Source: Fimbriimonadaceae bacterium | Lineage (GTDB): Bacteria > Armatimonadota > Fimbriimonadia > Fimbriimonadales > Fimbriimonadaceae | Direction: 5' to 3' | Assembly (NCBI GenBank): GCA_019454665.1 | Contig: JACFNW010000202.1 | Span: 1 to 5,040 of the forward strand | Length of the DNA: 5,040 bases | Part shown: positions 1 through 5,040 of the stretch, piece by piece | Position numbering within the stretch: the first letter of the stretch is position 1 | Layout of the letters: each line of letters starts with the position of its first letter | Position numbers and translations under genes: made by a program | Notes under the pieces: model-generated | Told to the model about the DNA's origin: nothing | Seen by the model: the letters and a program-made list of their open reading frames with translations, nothing else | Database searches by the model: none

Positions 1-849
1 ATGCGCAAGGGGGGCTTCAACCGCATCAGCCTTGGCGCGCAGAGCTTTCTCGATGACGACTTGGTGAGGCTGGGTCGCGTGCATCGGCACGGCGAGATCG
101 GACGCGCTCTCGCCGCCGCTCGCGCGGCCGGGTTCGAGAACGTCAACCTCGACCTGATGTTCGCACTCCCAGGACAGACGATGCGCGGATGGCGCGACAA
201 CCTCGACCGCGCCTTGGCCCTGGGCACCGAACACCTCAGCCTGTACTGCCTGACGTTGGAGCCCAACACGGCCTTCTACAAAGAGCACCTTCGCGGCACG
301 CTGATCTTGCCGGAGGACGATGTGCAAACCGAGATGTACGATCTGGCCGTCGAGCGGACGGGCGAAGCCGGAATGGCGTGCTACGAGATCAGCAACTTCG
401 CCCGACCGGGCCGTGAATGCGCCCACAACTTGGCCTATTGGCGGTGCGAGGAGTATGCCGCCTATGGTCCAGGTGCGGTGGGTTGCCTTGCCGAAGAACC
501 GGGCTCGCCTTGGTACGCGCCCCGCACCCGATTCACCCACCTCAAGCATCCCGAACGCTTCTGCGCTGCCATCGAGAGTGGCCAAACCACGGTGTTCGAA
601 TCCGAGTCCTTGGACGCCGAGGCGCTTCGCCTGGAGAGGGTGATGCTGGGGTTGCGCCTTGCCGAGGGCCTCGACCCCGTTGGCTTGGCGCTCGACCCCC
701 GAGCCGTGGCTGGGTTGGAGTCTTTGGGCTGGCTCGCGCGCGGCGAGGGGAGGCTGGCGCTGACGCCAGAAGGGCGGCACTTCTGCTCGGAGGTGGCGTT
801 GCGCTTGGTCAGCGGCGTTGCCGCTTCGTCCGTTCCAGCAAGCTCATGA
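1..849 (+). CDS. hemW: HemW-like radical SAM protein (heme chaperone / coproporphyrinogen III oxidase-like), 5' truncated by window edge
   Basis: The visible 282 residues match the middle and C-terminal parts of the HemW/HemN radical SAM family. Landmarks are the GFNRISLGAQSF strand near residues 5-16, LGRVH at 24-28, GFENVNLDLMFALPGQT at 44-60, EISNFARPG at 129-137 and the HNLAYW motif at 142-147. HNxxYW is the signature that separates the HemW heme-binding branch from true oxygen-independent coproporphyrinogen oxidase HemN. A HemN_C-like winged-helix tail covers about 205-262, ending in LTPEGR. HemW proteins are usually about 370-400 residues, so roughly 100 N-terminal residues, including the CxxxCxxC iron-sulfur motif, lie before base 1; the ATG at base 1 is an internal Met. 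Known family role: cytoplasmic heme binding and delivery to respiratory enzymes. Oddities: GPGAVG at 156-161 has Val where relatives usually have His (GxGAH), and about 12 extra C-terminal residues run over the end of the opposing gene. Family assignment is firm; HemW rather than HemN rests on HNxxYW. Confidence 0.93.
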   Translation: MRKGGFNRISLGAQSFLDDDLVRLGRVHRHGEIGRALAAARAAGFENVNLDLMFALPGQTMRGWRDNLDRALALGTEHLSLYCLTLEPNTAFYKEHLRGTLILPEDDVQTEMYDLAVERTGEAGMACYEISNFARPGRECAHNLAYWRCEEYAAYGPGAVGCLAEEPGSPWYAPRTRFTHLKHPERFCAAIESGQTTVFESESLDAEALRLERVMLGLRLAEGLDPVGLALDPRAVAGLESLGWLARGEGRLALTPEGRHFCSEVALRLVSGVAASSVPASS

Positions 850-2065
850 ACTGCATCTTCCGTTCGTCCACGTTGGACTGGAACTGCAGCGGTCCGCGGC
901 GCAAAGGTCCTGGCGTCGGCGGCACGTCTTCGACGATTGCCTCGACGATCTGACGCACCGTTTGGCCGCGTCGGTCTCGCGCCTCGACGTTCGCCCCGCC
1001 TTGAATGAGAATCTCCGCGGTCACGGGCAGCACCATCCCTGCGAGAAGATGCAAAGGCGTGTCGCCGTCCGCGTTCACGGCGTTCGGGTCGGCACCGGAT
1101 TCGAGGAGTGCGCGAATCGCGTTGCGGTTGCCGTTGGCTGCGGCCACGTGGAGCGGCGTTTCGTTGCGATGGCTGCGCACGTTGGGGGCGATCCGTTCGG
1201 CGATGGCTCGGACGGCGCCCTCGTCCCACATGCTCGCCGCCGCGTAGTGGAGCGCCGTGTACCCCTGCCGGTCCGGTGGCGGAAGCTCGGCTCCGTAGCG
1301 AAGGAGGTCCACGGTCAGGGCGCTGTTGCCCATCAGGGCGATGTCGAGCGGTCGGTGGCCCCGCTGGGCTCGCGCGTTGGGGTTCGCGCCCGCTTCCAGG
1401 ACGACGCGGCCAGCGGCAATGGCTCCGGCGATCACGGCGTGGTGCAGCGGCGTCCGTCCTTCTTCGTCGCGCGCCTCAAGGTCGGCCCCGTGCGCGACGA
1501 GAAGCCTCGCCACCGATTCCGAGTTGCGGACGCAGGCCAGATGGAGGGGACGAAGGCCCGACCCGCTCACCGCTTCGATGTTCGCTCCAGCCCGGATGAG
1601 CGCCGCGGAAGGGGCGTCGCTTTGGCCCCGGGAAGCCAGATGCAAAGCCGTGTTGCCCTGCTCGTCCACCGCCTCGAGGTTGGCGCCGTGGGCCAGAAGC
1701 AGTTCGATCTCGTCGGCCCTGCCCAGAAGGGTCGCTCGATGAAGGGCCGACGTCACACCTTCTGCGGTGTTCACTTGCGCCCCGCGACCGATCAGCATCC
1801 GGGCGATCTCGGTGCGGCCCCTTGCGACGGCGAGTTCGAGCGGCGTAAGGCCGTCGTACGACGCTTTGTTCGGATCGGCGCCGATGGCGAGCAGCCACCG
1901 AACCGCCCCGTCGTCGCCTCGGTTGATCGCTTCGAACATCGAGGACGGCGACCGCATCGTGGCCACCTTCCCGGCACCGACCAACCCGACGGCCAACAGG
2001 GCGACGACGACCAATGCCGCCCACTGGGCCAGCCGAGGATCCCTTCGGCGCTTGGGTTTGCGCAT
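809..2065 (-). CDS. Membrane-anchored or exported ankyrin-repeat protein
   Basis: From the ATG at 2065 this is a 418-residue protein. It starts with a basic stretch (residues 2-11, KPKRRRDPR type), followed by one hydrophobic segment at about 12-31, which looks like an N-in signal anchor or uncleaved signal peptide. About ten consecutive 32-33-residue ankyrin repeats follow, from about 39 to 370. Typical cores are TPLHHAV, TALHYAA and TPLHVAA, each preceded by a G and followed by LL..GA(N/D)(P/L/V)(N/E)A. The C-terminal cap is basic (ending TKRQRR). Ankyrin repeats bind proteins; by the positive-inside rule the array should sit outside the cytoplasmic membrane, so an envelope scaffold or inhibitor is plausible, but the partner is unknown. 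The start was chosen because hydrophobic sorting signals usually lie at the N terminus and because a TATACT box lies 10 bases upstream. The frame stays open to 2236, and ATGs at 2149 and 2167 are alternatives; the 2167 start has GGAGGG 8 bases upstream, but its first codons are AT-rich and lie in the palindrome. It is divergent from the sigma gene and overlaps hemW by 41 bp at its 3' end. Confidence 0.9.
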   Translation of the reverse strand: MRKPKRRRDPRLAQWAALVVVALLAVGLVGAGKVATMRSPSSMFEAINRGDDGAVRWLLAIGADPNKASYDGLTPLELAVARGRTEIARMLIGRGAQVNTAEGVTSALHRATLLGRADEIELLLAHGANLEAVDEQGNTALHLASRGQSDAPSAALIRAGANIEAVSGSGLRPLHLACVRNSESVARLLVAHGADLEARDEEGRTPLHHAVIAGAIAAGRVVLEAGANPNARAQRGHRPLDIALMGNSALTVDLLRYGAELPPPDRQGYTALHYAAASMWDEGAVRAIAERIAPNVRSHRNETPLHVAAANGNRNAIRALLESGADPNAVNADGDTPLHLLAGMVLPVTAEILIQGGANVEARDRRGQTVRQIVEAIVEDVPPTPGPLRRGPLQFQSNVDERKMQFMSLLERTKRQRR

Positions 2066-2075
2066 GGTCGCTTTC

Positions 2076-2081
2076 AGTATA
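2076..2081 (-). promoter_or_regulatory. Putative -10 box for the ankyrin gene
   Basis: On the minus strand the hexamer reads TATACT, five of six matches to TATAAT, and ends 10 bases before the ATG at 2065. Transcription would begin at or within a few bases of the start codon, giving a leaderless or near-leaderless message. No convincing -35 hexamer lies 16-18 bases upstream (GTCGGC region), so this is a prediction from one element only. It would be irrelevant if translation starts at 2149 or 2167. Confidence 0.4.
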
Positions 2082-2112
2082 TGGGACGCCCGATCCAGGC
2101 CGACGGACTCAC

Positions 2113-2128
2113 CGCGCAAAAAAGCGCG
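2113..2128. other. A6 tract flanked by CGCGC/GCGCG arms upstream of the sigma promoter
   Basis: Six A residues (2118-2123) sit between perfect 5-bp inverted arms CGCGC (2113-2117) and GCGCG (2124-2128). If the sigma-gene transcript starts near 2165, the A-tract lies at about -42 to -47, where an UP element would contact RNA polymerase alpha subunits. On the minus strand it would be a small hairpin with a T6 loop. It stands out from its GC-rich surroundings, but its role is inferred from position alone. Confidence 0.3.
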
Positions 2129-2140
2129 CAACTCTTTGCA

Positions 2141-2164
2141 ACATATCATTGTATAATGATATGT
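2141..2164. repeat. Perfect inverted repeat, probable operator, in the ankyrin/sigma divergent promoter region
   Basis: Arms ACATATCATT (2141-2150) and AATGATATGT (2155-2164) are exact reverse complements separated by GTAT. Ten perfect AT-rich base pairs per arm are striking in DNA this GC-rich. The right arm ends one base before the sigma ATG, and the repeat contains the TATAAT hexamer, so a dimer bound here would block RNA polymerase at that promoter and could also affect the divergent gene. This is the layout of a repressor operator. The binding protein is not identifiable from the window. Confidence 0.7.
2152..2157 (+). promoter_or_regulatory. Consensus -10 box (TATAAT) of the sigma-factor gene, likely leaderless
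   Basis: A perfect TATAAT begins 14 bases before the sigma ATG, leaving 8 bases between box and start codon, the spacing expected when transcription starts on or just before the ATG. No Shine-Dalgarno sequence precedes the ATG (the upstream bases are the palindrome arm), which fits a leaderless message. The -35 region 17 bases upstream (CAACTC) is poor. The resemblance is to a housekeeping sigma-70 promoter rather than an obvious ECF autoregulatory promoter (no GGAAC -35 at a fitting distance). Confidence 0.55.
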
Positions 2165-2165
2165 C

Positions 2166-2744
2166 ATGTCCGCCGCCCTCCCTTCCTTCCGATCCGAGGC
2201 TGTCCGAAACGAGTTCGAGCGCCACGTCACGTCCACTCGAAGGCGAGCCTATGCCATGGCCCATCAGCTCACGCGCAATCCGGTCGAGGCGGAGGACCTC
2301 GTGCAGACCACCATGCTCAAGGCTTGGCGCGGCTATGAGGGCTATCTGCCCGACAAGCCGTTCCTGAACTGGCTGCTGAGGATCATGCAGCGCGCCTATC
2401 TGGATTTGCGGCGCCGCGAAAACCCGGCCCGGCGCGCCGATTCGCTCAACGCCCTCGTGTCGCCTTCGGACGGCGAGACCCACGAACTCCCCATTCCGGA
2501 CCCGCGCCCCAACCCCGAGGCGGAAGCGATGAGGGACGAATCGGCCTCCGAACTGATTCAGGCCCTTTACGAACTGCCCGAGGCCTATCGCGAGGCCATC
2601 CGCCTCTGCGACCTGCTCGGGATGAGCTACGCCGAGATCGCCGAGGTCCAAGGCACCACGATCGGCACGGTGCGTTCGCGCATCCACCGAGGCCGACGCA
2701 TGTTGCGCGACCTTGTGGAAGAGCGCGGCATCACCCTATCGTGA
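2166..2744 (+). CDS. ECF-type RNA polymerase sigma factor (sigma-70 family, RpoE-like)
   Basis: The 192-residue product has the two-domain plan and usual length of ECF sigma factors. Sigma region 2 spans about 16-88, with AHQLTRNPVEAEDLVQTTMLKAWRG matching the RNA-polymerase-binding helix and -10 recognition region, then FLNWLLRIMQRAYLDLRRRE. A linker rich in P, D and E (89-126) leads to region 4 at about 127-185: LYELPEAYREAIRLCDLLGMSYAEIAE and a helix-turn-helix with GTTIGTVRSRIHRGRRML that reads the -35 element. It directs RNA polymerase to a specific, here unknown, stress or envelope regulon. The ATG at 2166 was chosen because the next Met (residue 31) would remove part of region 2. The start has no ribosome-binding site and sits just behind a TATAAT and palindrome. 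No classical anti-sigma gene follows: the next gene converges after 10 bp. The divergent ankyrin gene is the only candidate partner in view. Confidence 0.95.
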   Translation: MSAALPSFRSEAVRNEFERHVTSTRRRAYAMAHQLTRNPVEAEDLVQTTMLKAWRGYEGYLPDKPFLNWLLRIMQRAYLDLRRRENPARRADSLNALVSPSDGETHELPIPDPRPNPEAEAMRDESASELIQALYELPEAYREAIRLCDLLGMSYAEIAEVQGTTIGTVRSRIHRGRRMLRDLVEERGITLS

Positions 2745-2754
2745 CGAACCAGTC

Positions 2755-3687
2755 CTAGCCGCGCCCGATCCGAACTTCTGGTTCGACGCGCAGTTTGCCG
2801 CCAACGGGAAGGCGGAGAATCGTCAGCGGCGAAGCAAGCTGAGGGCCCGATCCGACCGAGTCTCGGTAGCGGACGATCACCTCGCCGGATTCGGTGCGGC
2901 CGGCGGTGGTAATGCTGACCGGCCCGCGCCCGACGCCGGGCGAGATCGCCACGAGTCGTTCGCGCGACCAATCCACGCCTGGCGAACCCGAGGCCTGGAC
3001 TCCGCTAGCCAGCGACCAGAACCGGCTGTATTCCACATCCGAGGTGAGGACGTGGACGCCCAGCAAATCGGTGTTGGTGGTCCACCCGCTGTAAAACGTC
3101 GTGTAAGGAACGCGCTCCACGATGACGACGACGACGGGCGGCGGGGGCGGCGCCTGTCCGTGATAGATCTTCACCCCGCTGGGCAGCGTGGTCACGGTGC
3201 CAGGGGCGCCGCCAATGGACCCCGACGCGGCGTTCGCGAACTCCTTGGCGAACCGGAACACGCCGGCCGTTCGGGGCACTCGAATCAGGACGAAGGGGCT
3301 GGTTTGCACTTGCGCGACCATCGCGTCGCGGGCCGGCTGGTGTTCCACCCACGTCACGAGAAGGTCGCCGGCATGGACGCGGTTGATCGAACGCACGCTC
3401 ACGCGGTAGCCGCCCGTCTGCCGAAGGCCCAGGTGAATCGCGATCAGATGATGGGTGTTACAAAACACGTCCCGGGGCGCCTCATGGGCCGGGCGACCCG
3501 TGAGCTGGGTCCAGTACCGCAGGAAGTCACCCACGGTCTGCAGGATGGTCTGGCTCTCGCGCGTGATGCGCGAGTTCTGGCCCTCTTGATAGGTCGAGAA
3601 ACCGACCGTGGCGTCCAACCCAGTCTTGAACTGGGCAGACGCCAGGACGGCGAACACGAGCGCTCCGAGCGTGGCGAAGTACCTCAC
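2755..3687 (-). CDS. Exported protein with two PrcB-C-like domains
   Basis: The 310-residue product starts with a short signal peptide (hydrophobic 6-16, likely cleavage after ASA at 18). Residues about 48-138 resemble the PrcB C-terminal domain known from the Treponema dentilisin protease complex: FLRYWTQLTG, HLIAIHLGLRQTGGYRVSV (79-97, with the typical TGGY) and SPFVLIRVPR (130-139). Residues about 212-302 look like a second, diverged copy: YSRFWSLASG, ERLVAISPG, SPLTILRLP; TGGY is replaced by GRGPVSIT. A Pro5-Val4 stretch (180-188) lies in the link between them. PrcB aids maturation or stability of a partner protease; no protease gene is visible here, so the role is open. The start is GTG, chosen because it gives the signal peptide at residue 1; an overlapping ATG two bases upstream hits a stop at once. 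No clear ribosome-binding site is seen. It lies 40 bp after the response regulator gene, probably in one operon with it, and converges on the sigma gene. Confidence 0.82.
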   Translation of the reverse strand: MRYFATLGALVFAVLASAQFKTGLDATVGFSTYQEGQNSRITRESQTILQTVGDFLRYWTQLTGRPAHEAPRDVFCNTHHLIAIHLGLRQTGGYRVSVRSINRVHAGDLLVTWVEHQPARDAMVAQVQTSPFVLIRVPRTAGVFRFAKEFANAASGSIGGAPGTVTTLPSGVKIYHGQAPPPPPVVVVIVERVPYTTFYSGWTTNTDLLGVHVLTSDVEYSRFWSLASGVQASGSPGVDWSRERLVAISPGVGRGPVSITTAGRTESGEVIVRYRDSVGSGPQLASPLTILRLPVGGKLRVEPEVRIGRG

Positions 3688-3718
3688 ATGGGGTTAGACG
3701 CGCACGCGTTCGGAGCGC
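3660..3718 (-). repeat. 9-bp inverted repeat bracketing the GTG start of the PrcB-like gene
   Basis: GCGCTCCGA (3660-3668) and TCGGAGCGC (3710-3718) are perfect complements separated by 41 bases. In the minus-strand message the stem would enclose the intergenic sequence and the GTG at 3685-3687 in its loop, which could affect translation or act as a processing site between the regulator and PrcB-like cistrons. One arm lies inside the signal-peptide coding region. In GC-rich DNA such a match can occur by chance. Confidence 0.3.
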
Positions 3719-3727
3719 AACACCGAA

Positions 3728-4432
3728 TCAGTCCTCGACGGCCACGAGTTTGTAGCCGTAGCCCCGCATGGTCTGCAAGAGCAGCGGGTCGTTGGGGTCT
3801 TTCTCGATCTTCTTGCGGATGCGATAGATGTAAACGTCCAGCGAGTTGCTGTTGAAGTCCATGTCGTAGCCCCAGACGCTCTTGAATAGTGCGCCCCGGC
3901 TGACGGCGCGGTCGGGGTTGCGGGCGAGGAATGCCAGCAGTTCGAACTCGCGGTTGGTCAGGTTGACCGCCTTGCCGTCAACGTAGGCGTCGCGTCGCTC
4001 GAAGTCGATCTCGAGGCGTCCGAACGCCCCCGAATCCGTGTCCTTCTTCTTGTACTGGTTGGCGCGGCGCAGATGGGCACGCACGCGGGCCACCAGTTCG
4101 GTCGGGTCGAAGGGCTTGGTGAGATAGTCGTCCGCGCCGACTTCGAAGCCCGTGATCTTGTCCACGAGTTCGGATCGCGCCGTGAGCATCAGCACTGGGA
4201 AGTTCCAGCGCTTGCGCACGCGTTTGCACGTCACGATGCCGTCATCCCCCGGCAGTCCGAGATCGAGGATCAAGAGGTCGAAGGCTCGTTGCTCCATGAG
4301 CGACATGCCGTCCTCGCCAGAGGTGGCGGTTTCAACCTCGAATCCCTCTTTTTCGAACAGTTTGCGCAGGTTTTCCTGCAAAAACTTGTCGTCGTCAACG
4401 ATCAACAATCGGTCAGTCATGAGTCCTTTCAT
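3728..4432 (-). CDS. OmpR/PhoB-family two-component response regulator
   Basis: The product is 234 residues, standard for the family. The receiver domain (about 8-122) has the acidic pair D13/D14 in LLIVDDDK, phosphoacceptor D57 in LLILDLGLPGDDG, T84 in LMLTAR, and K106 in YLTKPF. A charged linker (QYKKKDTD) leads to an OmpR-type winged helix (about 137-232), with LTNREFELLAFLARNPDRAVSR, the recognition-helix region NSLDVYIYRIRKKIE and the wing TMRGYGYKLV. On phosphorylation by the kinase encoded upstream it should dimerise and bind direct-repeat DNA sites. The start is ambiguous by four codons: the ATG at 4432 has AAAGAG 7 bases upstream, while the ATG at 4420 gives the tighter family-like start MTDRLLIVDDD with AAAGGA only 3 bases away. 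It lies 18 bp after the kinase stop and 40 bp before the PrcB-like gene, all in the same direction, so one operon is likely. Confidence 0.95.
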   Translation of the reverse strand: MKGLMTDRLLIVDDDKFLQENLRKLFEKEGFEVETATSGEDGMSLMEQRAFDLLILDLGLPGDDGIVTCKRVRKRWNFPVLMLTARSELVDKITGFEVGADDYLTKPFDPTELVARVRAHLRRANQYKKKDTDSGAFGRLEIDFERRDAYVDGKAVNLTNREFELLAFLARNPDRAVSRGALFKSVWGYDMDFNSNSLDVYIYRIRKKIEKDPNDPLLLQTMRGYGYKLVAVED

Positions 4433-4450
4433 CCAACAGCTCTTTCGATG

Positions 4451-5040
4451 TCATGCAGCGGTCCATATCTGGACGGTCGTCCCTTTGCCCACTTGGCTCG
4501 AGAATTCGATTCTCCAACCGTGTTCGTCGGCAATGCGTTTGCAGCTGAACAAGCCCAGTCCAAAGCCCCCCTTGCGGGTGCTGTAGAACGGCTCGAACAA
4601 CTTGTCCACCCGGTCTGGAGGGATGCCCGGACCGGTGTCGCTGACCTCGACGACCAGCGACTTGCCGTGGGCGATGGTCCGAATCGAGAGCTCTCCACCC
4701 CGATGCTCCATCGCTTGCAGTGCATTTAGAATGAGGTTCATGAACAAATGTTCGCACTGATCGGGATCGGCATGGACTTTTGACCTTCGCGGGCGGATGT
4801 CCACCTTCACATCCACCCCGAACCGCTTGGCTTGGGTCTCCGTCAGGCCGAGCACGTTGTCCACCAGTTCTTTCAAGTCCACCTTGGTGCGCGTGGTCAG
4901 CTTGGGCTTGGTGAAGCTGAGCAGGTGGTGGGATAGGACGGCGAACCGCTGGAGTTGTCGTTTGACTTCGACGAGGGCCGTGGACGGATCGCTCTGGCCC
5001 AGGCTGATCTCGAGTTGGAGGCTCGCCACGATGTTGCGGA
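4451..5040 (-). CDS. Sensor histidine kinase, C-terminal part (N terminus beyond window)
   Basis: About 196 codons are visible, ending in a TGA at 4451-4453; the reading frame is open to the window end. The first complete codons read RNIVASLQLEIS, which fits the end of an H-box (H-E-x-R-N pattern), placing the phosphorylated His about three residues outside the window. The second DHp helix follows, then an HATPase_c domain: N-box NLILNALQAM (Asn near 4724-4726), G1 box DTGPGIPP (Asp near 4637-4639), F-box FEPFYSTRKGG and G2 box GFGLGL (about 4550-4567), closing with GKGTTVQIW. These are all the ATP-binding motifs of an active kinase. The style (NALQAM, FEPFYSTRKGG) recalls the NtrB/ZraS-like group. 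It precedes the response regulator by 18 bp and should phosphorylate it. The sensor input domain cannot be judged. The GTG at 5029 is internal, not a start. Confidence 0.94.
   Translation of the reverse strand, partial: RNIVASLQLEISLGQSDPSTALVEVKRQLQRFAVLSHHLLSFTKPKLTTRTKVDLKELVDNVLGLTETQAKRFGVDVKVDIRPRRSKVHADPDQCEHLFMNLILNALQAMEHRGGELSIRTIAHGKSLVVEVSDTGPGIPPDRVDKLFEPFYSTRKGGFGLGLFSCKRIADEHGWRIEFSSQVGKGTTVQIWTAA

Noticed and set aside
462..1229. A 255-codon minus-strand frame across hemW and the ankyrin gene
   Set aside because: Extremely Arg-rich, out of frame with the ankyrin repeats and antisense to conserved HemW motifs; a compositional shadow.
818..2338. A 506-codon open frame on the plus strand, opposite the ankyrin gene
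   Set aside because: It mirrors the well-supported ankyrin repeats on the other strand, matches no family, is rich in Arg/His/Val as expected for an antisense frame in GC-rich DNA, and runs into the sigma gene.
2109..2687. A 192-codon minus-strand frame opposite the sigma gene
   Set aside because: It is antisense to the clear sigma region 2 and region 4 coding sequence and has no domain of its own.
2745..2754. Possible bidirectional terminator between the convergent sigma and PrcB-like genes
   Set aside because: The gap is only 10 bases and no GC stem with a T-run was found there or in the adjoining coding ends.
3690..3718. ECF-type promoter (GTCTAA) before the PrcB-like gene, which would link it to the sigma factor
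   Set aside because: GTCTAA is present, but no GGAAC-like -35 lies about 16 bases upstream, and the box is only about 5 bases from the GTG.
2713..3855. A 380-codon plus-strand frame opposite the PrcB-like gene
   Set aside because: No recognisable domain; it overlaps the sigma gene end and the response regulator end and is antisense to a gene with a signal peptide and family motifs.
4073..4729. A 218-codon plus-strand frame across the regulator/kinase junction
   Set aside because: It covers conserved receiver and HATPase motifs on the other strand and resembles no protein family.

Overview
This 5,040-base window is gene-dense, high-GC bacterial DNA with six genes, two of them cut by the window edges. 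All of it is accounted for by coding sequence or short spacers. No RNA genes, insertion sequences, CRISPR arrays or prophage genes were seen. The GC-rich codons, HemW-type radical SAM protein, ECF sigma factor, OmpR-type two-component pair and exported proteins suggest a free-living bacterium. The short signal peptide ending in ASA-Q and the PrcB-like protein would be at home in Armatimonadota (Fimbriimonadia-like), but this is a weak guess; no single gene fixes the phylum.

Layout. (1) 1-849, plus: C-terminal three quarters of a HemW-like radical SAM protein. (2) 809-2065, minus: a membrane-anchored or exported ankyrin-repeat protein of about ten repeats, whose 3' end overlaps the HemW 3' end by 41 bp. 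(3) 2066-2165: a short divergent regulatory region with a perfect 10-bp-arm inverted repeat, a consensus TATAAT inside it, and a second -10-like box for the ankyrin gene. (4) 2166-2744, plus: an ECF sigma factor whose ATG is directly behind the palindrome, so its message may be leaderless. (5) 2755-3687, minus: a secreted protein with two PrcB-C-like domains, converging on the sigma gene with a 10-bp gap. (6) 3728-4432, minus: an OmpR/PhoB-family response regulator. (7) 4451-5040, minus: the C-terminal part of its histidine kinase.

Likely relationships. Kinase, regulator and PrcB-like gene read in one direction with gaps of 18 and 40 bp and probably form an operon: a two-component system plus an exported protein, possibly an output or a modulator. 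The sigma factor and ankyrin gene share a compact divergent promoter region and may be co-regulated. No conventional anti-sigma gene is visible. The region just upstream of the preferred ankyrin start could, if translated, add a short cytoplasmic segment faintly resembling a degenerate zinc-binding anti-sigma domain. This is the most interesting, and least certain, idea in the window.
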